DNA from: Isoperla grammatica
Lineage: Eukaryota > Arthropoda > Insecta > Plecoptera > Perlodidae
DNA length: 64,000 nucleotides
Direction: 5' to 3'
Assembly (NCBI GenBank): GCA_945910005.1
Contig: OX246743.1
Coordinates: 1,376,122 to 1,440,121, forward strand
The notes below the pieces were generated by a model. The model saw nothing but the letters and a program-made list of their open reading frames with translations, was not told where the DNA came from and did not search any database. Made by a program: the position numbers and the translations under genes. Numbering within the stretch: position 1 is the stretch's first letter; the number at the start of each line of letters is the position of its first letter. This document shows, piece by piece, positions 29,070-44,000 of this stretch.

Positions 29070-32000
29070 ATGGCCGACGTCCCCACAGGTGCAAATGATC
29101 GTAAGTTTTCAACAGGTTATTATAACTGCAACTGGCACGTATTTCCATTTGGCTTTTGAATTTCACTATTGCTGTGTTTTAAGCTTAATCGCCGAATATT
29201 TTCTTTTGCAGATAAGGCCATTTTAGTTTTCATCAGTTTAACTTTTAGGTTATGTAACGTTGGCCTGCCCTCCTGGGCCCAATGACCTGTCCCACGATTT
29301 GTTGACAGTTCCTGAAAATTCGAGTTTGACACTTCTTGCACGCACATCCCTATTGTTACGCTCAACTTTCAGCACGGGCAGTAAAACTCGACCTTACAGT
29401 TACATGACACAATGTTTATGAATAGGATATTGGCCCACAGACATGGGGTTTTCAAACCGAATGCCCCAGATCGGCATTTTACAAACCCACCATGCTAGGT
29501 CTAGTAGGCCTAGGCCTACACATGCACAAACATTGCTTGATTTTTTTTCAAACCATCCTATATTTTCTGAAGGATCAGCAGAGGTTCCAACTTAGAAATT
29601 ACCCTTACCTAGAAACAATGGCAAATACCATGCAAGAACAGCGTAGGCCTACCCTACTAAAAAAAAAGGAAACGTTCATCTAACCGTAAGATGCAGTGTA
29701 GGTTTGGTACTAGGTCTCTAGTCTTAGCAGCAATAGGGTCGTAATCTGTGGTCAGTAGATATGGTGTAGGCGGAGGCCTACATGATGAAAGCGTTAACGC
29801 TCGTTTCATCGAATCCATAGGATGCGACATGATATATAGGCCTAGATATATGCACCTTATGTACATACTTTTGTATTTTATATTTCACATACTTTAACTT
29901 AGGCCCCTACATTAAATGTACAATTAAATCGTTCTGCCTCATTGAGCATAGTCAACATCAAAACTGCCAACGATCAAATCCCTTGGGATTTTGTAGGCTT
30001 CCTACTGTTTTCATGTCTATATTATGTCTGTAAACTTATCACCACACCAACAGTATGAATAATATATATCTGAATCTATATAGGCCTATATATATATATT
30101 CAGATATATATAGCTGTCGTCCTTCTGTACCTTTCCCCTCACTAGAACATGTTTTATCTTGTTCTGAGTTCCAATATATATAAATATATATATATATATA
30201 GGTACTAGGTAGCCTATTTGCCAACTAGTCTTATTTGGAACTAGTTCCTTTTTAAGAAAGGAATGCCACAGTCCCAATTTTCCATGAACTATAAGCTATA
30301 ACTTTTTTTACAACTTCCTTTTATTTTAACTTGACTGTCAAACTTGAAGGATGAAAGAGCCAAAACATGTAGGCCTAGTTTACTTCCAAATTACGGAAAC
30401 GGGCAATCTTATTGCATGTTTTCACTCAGATTATTAAAACAATCATCCTAGTTTTGATTCCTCCAAATCTCAACCATATTATATGTGTACTTTGCAAACC
30501 ATAGGTTTTATGCATAAAGCCAGATACTAAGCATTAGCCAAAGATTACTGAGTGGGGAAGATGTTTCATCGCCGTGTTAAAATATCTGCGCGAGTTTTAG
30601 CAAAAAATTTTATGTCTCACCACTAGTTTGAATTCTGACCGCAAGGAGCGCTAGCCCTGCACGTTTGACCAAGGTCCACTAAATCCCCTGGCCGCTACTA
30701 GCGATCAGTAGACCTTGCGTTTGACTTCGTTACCGTTAAACAAGGTCTTCTAGATCGCTAGTACGTGCCGGGGGATTCAGTGGACCTTGAGTTTTAAACT
30801 TTTGGAAGAGCGACTCTTGCGGTGAGAATCCGAACTACACGTCGGACTTAGAAAATTTCGCTCAGACACGCGCAGACGAATTCCCATATGGATGAACTAT
30901 CTTCCCCACTCAGTAATCAATTTGCATTAGCTTTCTTGGAAAGATCGAAAGGATAATGATTGTTGCAGAAAGGAACTCTTTAGAACTTAGTTTCATTTTA
31001 AAAGGAACTTAGGAAAGCGTTAGTTCCTTTTCTTTTAGAGGAACTTGGAACTGGAAGACGTTCCCTTTTTCTTACAAGGAATGGGAACTGGAACTAGGAC
31101 CATTTTTTAGGAACTTACCCAACACTGCTATTTGTTTTGTGATAGACTACATTGGCACAAGGTTTTGTGTTGTATGTATTTAAATAATAATAGCAATTTA
31201 ATAATAGGTTTGTGTCCATTGCCCTGGTACTGCAAGTGCCTCTATCAGTGATCCCCAGCAATATAGGTGCTTTCCAAGCAGGTCATGCCCCGTCTGGAGT
31301 CTGAACTGTGCAGTAGCTACAGTATTCGTCTACTTTGGTGAAGTGTGACATTCCCTATTTATCGCTTGCCAGTTTGTCAAGTTCCCAGATATAACCCACT
31401 CCTTTGGACTTTCCTCTTGGTTGCTGAATGCTTAAATGTACCTTTACTGCTATGTGTTAGATTCTTACAATCTGTATCATTTTGTTGCCCCTTTTTTCCA
31501 ACTAATCTTAATAATATAGGCTAATCTTAAACTAGTTTCTAAAAGAGTATTTTGTGACGGCAGAATAAAGCTCGTATTGAGTGAGACAAGCAGATTTTTT
31601 TTCGGTTCAACCATCCAGAAAGTGATTTATATTTTCCTGTTTCACAGACTGTCCAGGGACTGAAAGTGAAACTGCTGGCAAGGTATCTGCATGTCAGGGC
31701 TGCCCAAACCAGACGATATGTTCGTCCGGGGTCACCAGGGCTCCGGATCCCGGCATCGAGCTGGTCCGGAAGAGTCTGGCCTCGGTCAAGTACAAGATCT
31801 TGACCCTGTCCGGAAAGGGAGGCGTCGGGAAGAGTACCTTCACGTCGTTACTCTCCCGAGGTTTGGCGTCCGCGTGCAGTGACAGAAATGTGCGTAACTA
31901 CCCCCCTGGTGGCAGTGCGTCCTGTCTCCTGTAGTGTGTATTGATTACCTCAGTGCCAGGTGTCTACATGGGGTTGTAACAGGGAGTACCATCCCTGCAG

Positions 32001-35000
32001 TTATTGATTGCATGACTGAACTACATTTCAATGCTGGGGGGAGAAGAGAACAGCATCAGCACGTGGGTTGTAGAAATAACCACTATTGATTCAATCCTTC
32101 TAAATTTAGTGTTATAAAGCTATTCATACATAATAGCTAAATAATTCAATAATGCCCTGTGTGCCAGATCTTGTCTTCACAGCAAACTGCTGTTTTTCAC
32201 TATTTACAGTCTTACTACTAAGTTGTGTTGCCAATTGCCATTTGATCTAAAATTTAGTATTGATTTAGTGATTTTATCAAGTTTATTGGTATTGATTTTG
32301 CTCCTAATCAATAGACTTGGCCAAGTAAAATAAAACAAACTGTGTTCATATCATGAAAAATAAAATATGTCACTAGCCTATGCTTTACAGATCTAGGCGT
32401 CAATTCATAGTGAATCGAAAACTTAAGAAAAAATTTAACTTGCATTTACACACTGGTTTGATTGAGTTAGGCCTAAATCCCCCTATCATCTATGGTAGGC
32501 TATTTAGAAAACAGTCGGGCAGTATTATGGTGGGAAAAACAGCCCACATCATGGCATCATATTAAGGTAACGAGTCACAGGTAGGCCTACAAATGAATCA
32601 CTTTTTAAGTTTTTACTTTTTTAATATGTCACTTTTAAGATCATGCAAAGGAAATATATTATATACGTAGGTAGTTAGGCTTAGCTAATTAGTTTTAAAT
32701 ACGGTATCAAATTAAACCCCCCAGTACCTACTGGGAGTTTTTATAATACGTAATACGTAATAGATCATACTAGTATTACTGTATTAATATACATAGTTCG
32801 GAACTGAGGTTTGTCTTAGCTATGTATGGGAGATCATATGACAGGTAGAGTGCACTGCAACCAATCATACCCAATTTACATGTGATAGCTGTTAACAGAA
32901 CTTCCGTTAAGATTATCTCCCTATTATAAATTATTTTTAGTAATTCTAATGATTTAGCTACGTTTGCACTAAAATCAATATTAGCGTGTGTTGTGTATTT
33001 AAAATTAACAATCAGCTGAAGAATCCAGAAAACAAGTGAAACTTAACAACGGTTGTGTGAATGAGTCTACCACACACTTGCGCGCGCGGGTAAGGTTAAG
33101 CCGTTACACAGTACAGTAATCTGTATACATGACATCAAAACTACATGCGCCAAGTGAGGTGAGGGGCATACTCAAATTTCGGTGGGTAGGAACGCTCACA
33201 GCGGTGCTGTCATACGGTCTCCTATTAGTAGGCCTATAACCAAACAAAATAAATTCTGCCAAAGATGAAATTACACCAACAATCAATCATCTTTGGTGGC
33301 ATACTCAATGTTGAAAACATTTGACTGATTTCAATCGATAATACATTTATTCTACCGGTAGCCTACCTATATACATTGCACTGGCAAAACTTGTTTTCAA
33401 CTATATTTACAGTATCCATAACCAGTATAGCTACTTATAAATTACCAAATAATCATTTAGTACTAATTTCACATTTCTCAAATAATGGTAGAGAGTGTTG
33501 TGGTAGTCCGGTTGCACTTACCTGTGGCTAACTGTGCGGTGGCGAAGGCGTGCGTTGCCGTAGCGAAGCCAAGATTCTGGGCAGCACCGACTCTGACTTC
33601 CTGTGTCGTCTAAACTGGGCCAACGCACGCACGCAGTATTGGAATCATAACGACTCTGCTCGCTGCGTGCGGAGCTGAGATCAATAACTTGTTCAACTTA
33701 TCTAGGTCGAGCCCCACCACTAGACCACCCACCCCTTCACGTAAGATTTTAAACATGCAACAATTGAGTCGGAATGTATTCATTAATTATAAAGATACAG
33801 TAATTGAATGAGTGTATGATTGAATAGCATGCTAATGTAGCTGCAAGATTAATTGTAAGTTGTAACATAGAATGAAAGTGAAAGGAAGTCAAATCTGCTG
33901 CAGTGTAAGATTGAGATGGTAAAATGCAAACACCTCCAATTTTTTGGCAGCTTGGCTATTAGTATGAAATAATGAATCCCATTCTAAGTCTTGTTTGATG
34001 ACTGCAAATTAAATGGTAGTATTTTCAACATTTTGTAGATGTTTTGTAAATAGAGGTATTTAAAATCACTGTAGCCTAAGACAGAGACACACACAGTCAA
34101 AATATTCTCGATGTCTTCGGCATCCCGCCAGTAATATATTTCGACTGTTCTGCAATAAAGTGTAGTGCCGCCGTGGATTCCAGAGGCTCACGGCAGACCG
34201 AGCATGCTGGTGTGGATCAGTTAATAACACTTTGGCCTGTAGCCCTGATGATGTTTTAGCTTTTTGTTACCATTGAGCCTACTTTTATTAGAATTGTCCC
34301 CACGCTCCGTTTCAACGCTACATCTCGTAACTCTGCGTTTCAGGTGGCCGTGTTGGACATAGACATCTGCGGTCCGTCAATGCCTCGCGTCATGGGTATT
34401 CTAGGGGAGCAGGTGCACCAGAGTGGGTCTGGGTGGTCGCCAGTGGTAAGGACCGTTCATACTACTGTACATGTATCTAACATAGACATCTGTGGTCCGT
34501 CACGCGTCATGGGTGTTCTAGGGGAGCAGGTGCACCAGAGTGGGTCTGGGTTGTCGCCAGTGGTAAGGAGCGTTCATACTACTGTACATGTATCTAACAT
34601 AGACATCTGTGGTCCGTCAATGCCCCGTGTCATGGGTGTTCTAGGGGAGCAGGTGCACCAGAGTGGGTCTGGGTGGTCGCCAGTGGTAAGGACCGTTCAT
34701 ACTACTGTACATGTATCTAACATAGACATCTGTGGTCCGTCACGCGTCATGGGTGTTCTAGGGGAGCAGGTGCACCAGAGTGGGTCTGGGTTGTCGCCAG
34801 TGGTAAGGACCGTTCATACTACTGTACATGTATCTAACATAGACATCTGTGGTCCGTCACGCGTCATGGGTGTTCTAGGGGAGCAGGTGCACCAGAGTGG
34901 GTCTGGGTTGTCGCCAGTGGTAAGGAGCGTTCATACTACTGTACATGTATCTAACATAGACATCTGTGGTCCGTCAATGCCCCGTGTCATGGGTGTTCTA

Positions 35001-38000
35001 GGGGAGCAGGTGCACCAGAGTGGGTCTGGGTGGTCGCCAGTGGTAAGGAGCGTTCATACTACTGTACATGTATCTAACATAGACATCTGTGGTCCGTCAC
35101 GCGTCATGGGTGTTCTAGGGGAGCAGGTGCACCAGAGTGGGTCTGGGTGGTCGCCAGTGGTAAGGAGCGTTCATACTACTGTACATGTATCTAACATAGA
35201 CATCTGTGGTCCGTCAATGCCCCGTGTCATGGGTGTTCTAGGGGAGCAGGTGCACCAGAGTGGGTCTGGGTTGTCGCCAGTGGTAAGGAGCGTTCATACT
35301 ACTGTACATGTATCTAACATAGACATCTGTGGTCCGTCAATGCCCCGTGTCATGGGTGTTCTAGGGGAGCAGGTGCACCAGAGTGGGTCTGGGTGGTCGC
35401 CAGTGGTAAGGAGCGTTCATACTACTGTACATGTATCTAACATCTAGACATCTGCGGTCCGTCAATGCCCCGCGTCACGGGTGTTCTAGGGGAGCAGGTG
35501 CACCAGAGTGGGTCTGGGTGGTCGCCAGTGGTAAGGAGCGTTCATACTACTGTACATGTATCTAACATAGACATCTGCGGTCCGTCAATGCCTCGCGTCA
35601 TGGGTGTTCTAGGGGAGCAGGTGCACCAGAGTGGGTCTGGGTGGTCGCCAGTGGTAAGGAGCGTTCATACTACTGTACATGTATCTAACATAGACATCTG
35701 CGGTCCGTCACGCGTCATGGGTGTCCTAGGGGAGCAGGTGCACCAGAGTGGGTCTGGGTGGTCGCCAGTGGTAAGGACCGTTCATACTACTGTACATGTA
35801 GCCTATCTAACATAGACATCTGTGGTCCGTCACGCGTCATGGGTGTTCTAGGGGAGCAGGTGCACCAGAGTGGGTCTGGGTGGTCGCCAGTGGTAAGGAG
35901 CGTTCATACTACTGTACATGTATCTAACATAGACATCTGTGGTCCGTCACGCGTCATGGGTGTTCTAGGGGAGCAGGTGCACCAGAGTGGGTCTGGGTGG
36001 TCGCCAGTGGTAAGGAGCGTTCATACTACTGTACATGTATCTAACATAGACATCTGTGGTCCGTCAATGCCCCGTGTCATGGGTGTTCTAGGGGAGCAGG
36101 TGCACCAGAGTGGGTCTGAGATGTCGCCAGTGGTAAGGAGCGTTCATACTACTGTACATGTATCTAACATAGACATCTGTGGTCCGTCAATGCCCCGTGT
36201 CATGGGTGTTCTAGGGGAGCAGGTGCACCAGAGTGGGTCTGGGTGGTCGCCAGTGGTAAGGAGCGTTCATACTACTGTACATGTATCTAACATCTAGACA
36301 TCTGCGGTCCGTCAATGCCCCGCGTCACGGGTGTTCTAGGGGAGCAGGTGCACCAGAGTGGGTCTGGGTGGTCGCCAGTGGTAAGGAGCGTTCATACTAC
36401 TGTACATGTATCTAACATAGACATCTGCGGTCCGTCAATGCCTCGCGTCATGGGTGTTCTAGGGGAGCAGGTGCACCAGAGTGGGTCTGGGTGGTCGCCA
36501 GTGGTAAGGAGCGTTCATACTACTGTACATGTATCTAACATAGACATCTGCGGTCCGTCACGCGTCATGGGTGTCCTAGGGGAGCAGGTGCACCAGAGTG
36601 GGTCTGGGTGGTCGCCAGTGGTAAGGAGCGTTCATACTACTGTACATGTATCTAACATAGACATATGCGGTCCGTCACGCGTCATGGGTGTTCTAGGGGA
36701 GCAGGTGCACCAGAGTGGGTCTGGGTGGTCGCCAGTGGTAAGGAGCGTTCATACTACTGTACATGTATCTAACATAGACATCTGTGGTCCGTCAATGCCC
36801 CGTGTCATGGGTGTTCTAGGGGAGCAGGTGCACCAGAGTGGGTCTGGGTTGTCGCCAGTGGTAAGGAGCGTTCATACTACTGTACATGTATCTAACATAG
36901 ACATCTGTGGTCCGTCAATGCCCCGTGTCATGGGTGTTCTAGGGGAGCAGGTGCACCAGAGTGGGTCTGGGTGGTCGCCAGTGGTAAGGAGCGTTCATAC
37001 TACTGTACATGTATCTAACATCTAGACATCTGCGGTCCGTCAATGCCCCGCGTCACGGGTGTTCTAGGGGAGCAGGTGCACCAGAGTGGGTCTGGGTGGT
37101 CGCCAGTGGTAAGGAGCGTTCATACTACTGTACATGTATCTAACATAGACATCTGCGGTCCGTCAATGCCTCGCGTCATGGGTGTCCTAGGGGAGCAGGT
37201 GCACCAGAGTGGGTCTGGGTGGTCGCCAGTGGTAAGGAGCGTTCATACTACTGTACATGTATCTAACATAGACATCTGCGGTCCGTCAATGCCTCGCGTC
37301 ATGGGTGTCCTAGGGGAGCAGGTGCACCAGAGTGGGTCTGGGTGGTCGCCAGTGGTAAGGACCGTTCATACTACTGTACATGTAGCCTATCTAACATAGA
37401 CATCTGTGGTCCGTCACGCGTCATGGGTGTTCTAGGGGAGCAGGTGCACCAGAGTGGGTCTGGGTGGTCGCCAGTGGTAAGGAGCGTTCATACTACTGTA
37501 CATGTATCTAACAGACATCTGTGGTCCGTCACGCGTCATGGGTGTCCTAGGGGAGCAGGTGCACCAGAGTGGGTCTGGGTGGTCGCCAGTGGTAAGGAGC
37601 GTTCATACTACTGTACATGTATCTAACATAGACATCTGTGGTCCGTCAATGCCCCGTGTCATGGGTGTTCTAGGGGAGCAGGTGCACCAGAGTGGGTCTG
37701 GGTGGTCGCCAGTGGTAAGGAGCGTTCATACTACTGTACATGTATCTAACATAGACATCTGCGGTCCGTCACGCGTCATGGGTGTCCTAGGGGAGCAGGT
37801 GCACCAGAGTGGGTCTGGGTGGTCGCCAGTGGTAAGGACCGTTCATACTACTGTACATGTATCTAACATAGACATCTGTGGTCCGTCAATGCCCCGTGTC
37901 ATGGGTGTTCTAGGGGAGCAGGTGCACCAGAGTGGGTCTGGGTGGTCGCCAGTGGTAAGGAGCGTTCATACTACTGTACATGTATCTAACATAGACATCT

Positions 38001-41000
38001 GTGGTCCGTCAATGCCCCGTGTCATGGGTGTTCTAGGGGAGCAGGTGCACTAGAGTGGGTCTGGGTGGTCGCCAGTGGTAAGGAGCGTTCATACTACTGT
38101 ACATGTATCTAACATAGACATCTGTGGTCCGTCAATGCCCCGTGTCATGGGTGTTCTAGGGGAGCAGGTGCACCAGAGTGGGTCTGGGTGGTCGCCAGTG
38201 GTAAGGAGCGTTCATACTACTGTACATGTATCTAACATAGACATCTGTGGTCCGTCAATGCCCCGTGTCATGGGTGTTCTAGGGGAGCAGGTGCACCAGA
38301 GTGGGTCTGGGTGGTCGCCAGTGGTAAGGAGCATTCATACTACTGTACATGTATCTAACATAGACATCTGCGGTCCGTCAATGCCTCGCGTCATGGGTGT
38401 TCTAGGGGAGCAGGTGCACCAGAGTGGGTCTGGGTGGTCACCAGTGGTAAGGAGCGTTCATACTACTGTACATGTATCTAACATAGACATCTGTGGTCCG
38501 TCACGCGTCATGGGTGTTCTAGGGGAGCAGGTGCACCAGAGTGGGTCTGGGTGGTCGCCAGTGGTAAGGACCGTTCATACTACTGTACATGTATCTAACA
38601 TAGACATCTGCGGTCCGTCACGCGTCATGGGTGTTCTAGGGGAGCAGGTGCACCAGAGTGGGTCTGGGTGGTCGCCAGTGGCAAGGAGCGTTCATACTAC
38701 TGTACATGTATCTAACATAGACATCTGCGGTCCGTCAATGCCTCGCGTCATGGGTGTTCTAGGGGAGCAGGTGCACCAGAGTGGGTCTGGGTGGTCGCCA
38801 GTGGTAAGGAGCGTTCATACTACTGTACATGTATCTAACATAGACATCTGCGGTCCGTCAATGCCTCGCGTCATGGGTGTTCTAGGGGAGCAGGTGCACC
38901 AGAGTGGGTCTGGGTGGTCGCCAGTGGTAAGGAGCGTTCATACTACTGTACATGTATCTAACATAGACATCTGCGGTCCGTCAATGCCCCGTGTCATGGG
39001 TGTTCTAGGGGAGCAGGTGCACCAGAGTGGGTCTGGGTGGTCGCCAGTGGTAAGGAGCGTTCATACTACTGTACATGTATCTAACATAGACATCTGCGGT
39101 CCGTCATGGGTGTTCTAGGGGAGCAGGTGCACCAGAGTGGGTCTGGGTGGTCGCCAGTGGTAAGGAGCGTTCATACTACTGTACATGTATCTAACATAGA
39201 CATCTGTGGTCCGTCACGCGTCATGGGTGTTCTAGGGGAGCAGGTGCACCAGAGTGGGTCTGGGTGGTCGCCAGTGGTAAGGAGCGTTCATACTACTGTA
39301 CATGTATCTAACATAGACATCTGTGGTCCGTCAATGCCCCGTGTCATGGGTGTTCTAGGGGAGCAGGTGCACCAGAGTGGGTCTGGGTGGTCGCCAGTGG
39401 TAAGGAGCGTTCATACTACTGTACATGTATCTAACATAGACATATGCGGTCCGTCACGCGTCATGGGTGTTCTAGGGGAGCAGGTGCACCAGAGTGGGTC
39501 TGGGTGGTCGCCAGTGGTAAGGAGCGTTCATACTACTGTACATGTATCTAACATAGACATCTGCGGTCCGTCAATGCCTCGCGTCATGGGTGTTCTAGGG
39601 GAGCAGGTGCACCAGAGTGGGTCTGGGTGGTCGCCAGTGGTAAGGAGCGTTCATACTACTGTACATGTATCTAACATAGACATCTGCGGTCCGTCAATGC
39701 CCCGTGTCATGGGTGTTCTAGGGGAGCAGGTGCACCAGAGTGGGTCTGGGTGGTCGCCAGTGGTAAGGAGCGTTCATACTACTGTACATGTATCTAACAT
39801 AGACATCTGCGGTCCGTCATGGGTGTTCTAGGGGAGCAGGTGCACCAGAGTGGGTCTGGGTGGTCGCCAGTGGTAAGGAGCGTTCATACTACTGTACATG
39901 TATCTAACATAGACATTTGTGGTCCGTCACGCGTCATGGGTGTTCTAGGGGAGCAGGTGCACCAGAGTGGGTCTGGGTGGTCGCCAGTGGTAAGGAGCGT
40001 TCATACTACTGTACATGTATCTAACATAGACATCTGTGGTCCGTCAATGCCCCGTGTCATGGGTGTTCTAGGGGAGCAGGTGCACCAGAGTGGGTCTGGG
40101 TGGTCGCCAGTGGTAAGGAGCGTTCATACTACTGTACATGTATCTAACAGACATCTGCGGTCCGTCACGCGTCATGGGTGTCCTAGGGGAGCAGGTGCAC
40201 CAGAGTGGGTCTGGGTGGTCGCCAGTGGTAAGGAGCGTTCATACTACTGTACATGTATCTAACATAGACATATGCGGTCCGTCACGCGTCATGGGTGTTC
40301 TAGGGGAGCAGGTGCACCAGAGTGGGTCTGGGTGGTCGCCAGTGGTAAGGAGCGTTCATACTACTGTACATGTATCTAACATAGACATCTGTGGTCCGTC
40401 AATGCCCCGTGTCATGGGTGTTCTAGGGGAGCAGGTGCACCAGAGTGGGTCTGGGTGGTCGCCAGTGGTAAGGAGCGTTCATACTACTGTACATGTATCT
40501 AACATAGACATATGCGGTCCGTCACGCGTCATGGGTGTTCTAGGGGAGCAGGTGCACCAGAGTGGGTCTGGGTTGTCGCCAGTGGTAAATCTACTGGTTT
40601 TGTTGCACTTGATGAGAAAAGCTACAATGTGTGTTGTTAAAAAAAAACTGTAACAAAAATACATTTCTATTTTTTACTAAAAGCTGCAAGTAATATGATC
40701 ATAATTTTGTAAAGGTATTTCTACAAATATTTGTAAAAATGTAGGTAAAAAAAACGAATTTAATTCATTTTGTTTTACATTTATGTAGTTAGTCACTACT
40801 AGAGTCTAAATTCTAGTCGCCGTGGCGACCTGGCGCCCGGGATTTTTCGATCCCTGCCTGCCTTAAGTCTATTTTGAGATCCTCTTATTTCCTACCTCTT
40901 GGTGGGCCTTTGGAAGAAGACCTAGCTTGTGCATGTTCTAGGTGTAGTTTGCACAATTGGAGTTTGAAATTCAATCAAGCTTATGACAGTTTGGTTTGAA

Positions 41001-44000
41001 AAAAGATAAGGGTTTGCACTTTGCACACGTCTAGAAGTCGGAGTGAGAATACATATTTAGCGATAGCCGCACGTTTGGTCTGTCTAGTACGTGGAGGACA
41101 ACTTGTCAGTGATGTCTATTGGTCTGTCTAGTACGTGGAGGACAACTTGTCAGTGATGTCCATTGGTCTGTCTAGTACGTGGAGGACAACTTGTCAGTGA
41201 TGTCCATTGGTTTTCTAGTACGTGGAGGACAACTTGTCAGTGATGTCTATTGGTCTGTCTAGTACGTGGAGGACAACTTGTCAGTGATGTCTATTGGGTT
41301 CCTACTGGGCAGCCCTGACGATGCCGTCATCTGGCGCGGTCCCAAGAAGAACGGAATGATTCGACAGTTCCTCAGCGACGTGGACTGGGGGGAGCTCGAC
41401 TACCTCATCATCGACACTCCGCCTGGAACGTCCGATGAACACCTTTCCGCAGGTGAGTGAGCGTAAACTTGCGTAAACATCGCAGCAGATGTAACTCTTA
41501 ACTTTTTTGAAATTATTATCAAAGATTCTCTGTAGATGCCGGAAAAGTCTGACATCACAATTTGAGGTCAAAACGGCAGGCTCAATACCCTGTAGGCTAC
41601 TCGAGGCCTGTGAGAATAAGGATTTGTGGTTCAAATCAAACATCGAATATTTTGAATATTGATTATGAAAATCAAAGGAACTGAAAAAAGTAGTACAGTA
41701 AACCCTCGGTAAAACGAACTCGGCTAGTGCGAATTCTCAGATAATGCGAATAGTAAGCAAGACCCAGCCCTCGTAAATAGGACACTCAATGTTAAATAAA
41801 ACGAATATAACAAATTTCGCATAATACGTAATACGAACTAATTATTTATCCCCTGGATGGTACTTATACATAATGTTTGTTGTTTAATACGAACTAATAA
41901 TTTTGAACCTGCACAAACAAAATAATGTGTCCGAGAGTTCAACTCGCAGAGTAGGCGTAGGTATCAAGATTTTTGTCCGCCGAGTGTACGTCGTCGCTGG
42001 CAGCTACTTGTTTTGTTGGTGCTTGGTTTTCCCTTCCCCCTCCACCGCCCGCAGGCGCGATCGGATGCGCGCGCAAGCCCTTACAGCTGTTGAGGGGCGT
42101 GGCTTGCTCACTGCAAGGTGCCCGCTTAGTCCGCCTACTATGCGCGCACTAAACATCATACCCGCACGCTACTATCCATTGGAAAAACATTGATTAGATA
42201 CGTTTATTTTGGCTGCTACTATTGAATTTCGACGTTTTTGCGATATTACGAATTTTTATATTACGAACTGACAATTTCTGGGTCCCTTGATGTTCGTATT
42301 AACGAGGGTTTACTGTATTGTTTTTTTCGGTCACCGGTGCCCACACAGTGCATGTTCAAATAAGAATATTAATTCTTAGCCATCTATATGGTTAGTTTTT
42401 TCTTTTACCATTCCTTCACTGGACCAGACATCTGTTACCGTACTGTACTCACACCTGTTGTATCTTGCAGCTCAATACCTGATTGGCGCCGGCTTGACGG
42501 GGGCCATTGTCCTCACAACACCACAAGAAGTGGCGCTGTTGGATGTTAGGAAGGAGATCGACTTCTGTAGAAAAGTCAACATTCCAGTGTTGGGGGTCGT
42601 CGAAAATATGAGCTTGTTTGTTTGTCCAAAGTGTAAGGTAAGAATCGTTTCGGTGCCATGTTACAACTTTTATTGATCCATAATTTATTAATTTTTGAGA
42701 AATTAAAATGTATTCAACAAGTACCTTTGTTAATTCCACAACATATTTTGTCGATAAATAACTAACCTACAGGTAAACAAAATTCACTATGGATAACCAA
42801 TCCTTTGTAGAGTCATGCTGGAAGCAAATTCTGCATGTCACACAATATTAGTCTTTTGTCTGGAGATATTTTGATTGAGACAGGTTTACGGATTATTATT
42901 ATTAACTTGTTTAACGATGTGCTACAGTGGAGCATCGATTATACGTTTCGTACTTATACGTTTTTCGTATTTATACGTGATTTCCATATGGTCCCGGCCA
43001 TTTCCCATAAGAATCAATGTTAAAATAATTTAATTATACGTTATTTGGTTATACGTTATTTTCGGTTATACGCAACAGAAATTGTTCCCCCCAGACATCT
43101 TAGTAGCGATTATACGCTAATTGGTTTTATTTGTCATCCGAAATCACTTCCTGGAAGCGCAAGCTTTATCTCGTTTGGGATATGCAGCTGTGAATGCGCG
43201 AGAATGGAATGTTGTTATTGTCAAGCGGTCACCCCACCTCGCCCCCCTCCCCTCCTCCCATTCGCTACCCTTGCTCACGTCCGGCTCTTGGCAGGTAGCC
43301 CAAGCCCTGAGGCATCGTATAGCGCCAGCCCCTCAACCCTCCCACCATACTACGTTTCACAGAGCGTCTGTCCATGCAGATTGTTCCAAGTTTGTTGGTG
43401 TTTTTAAATTGATACCACGTGTTCATAATGGCTTGTTTTGTCGATTTGTTGTTTTATTACTATCCAAGATTTTATAGTAACATTTCACGTATTGATCTGA
43501 TCGTTTCATCTATTTGTTGATTTAAAATAATAATCCGTGCCCCCGACCTTGCCGACGTAATAGGCCTGCAGGCCGAGCGCGGGCGCTGTGTGATACATCC
43601 CTCGCGGGCGCTGAGCCGCCAGCTCATGATAGCGGTCTCCCGGTGACGCGCGGCCGTACAGTCGCGTCCAAAAAACACTTACGTAGCGGTCGCTGAAACT
43701 TGTTTCCGCGTTGACATTTATAACCGAAAAACGATTAATCGAGGTAAATATTGATCTGGGACGGGGAAAACAAAGCGATCGATGCTGAAAAACGGTACGG
43801 CGAGCAACGATATTTGGAATAAAATGATTTAGATATCACTTTCGGTCGGGACTATTCGAAATAAAAAGGACGATTTTCACGACGCAACATGTAAAATATA
43901 TATTTAGGCCTAAGCACCATTTCAACCCCCCCTCCCCCCCCCCCCCCCGCTCCTACGTGCGATAGAACACACCGTGAAGGGAATTTTTGTACTGCAGAAA

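Noticed and set aside
34344..40653. A family of repetitive secreted or structural proteins ([13 protein letters not shown] repeats)
   Set aside because: The repeats are NUBP1 exon 3 with its donor. Every unit carries GTAAGG at the exon end, and later units have stops and indels, so this is an intronic array rather than a protein-coding repeat gene.
43230..43690. GC-rich island as a CpG-island promoter
   Set aside because: It lies wholly inside a Tigger-like element with clear inverted ends and TA duplication.
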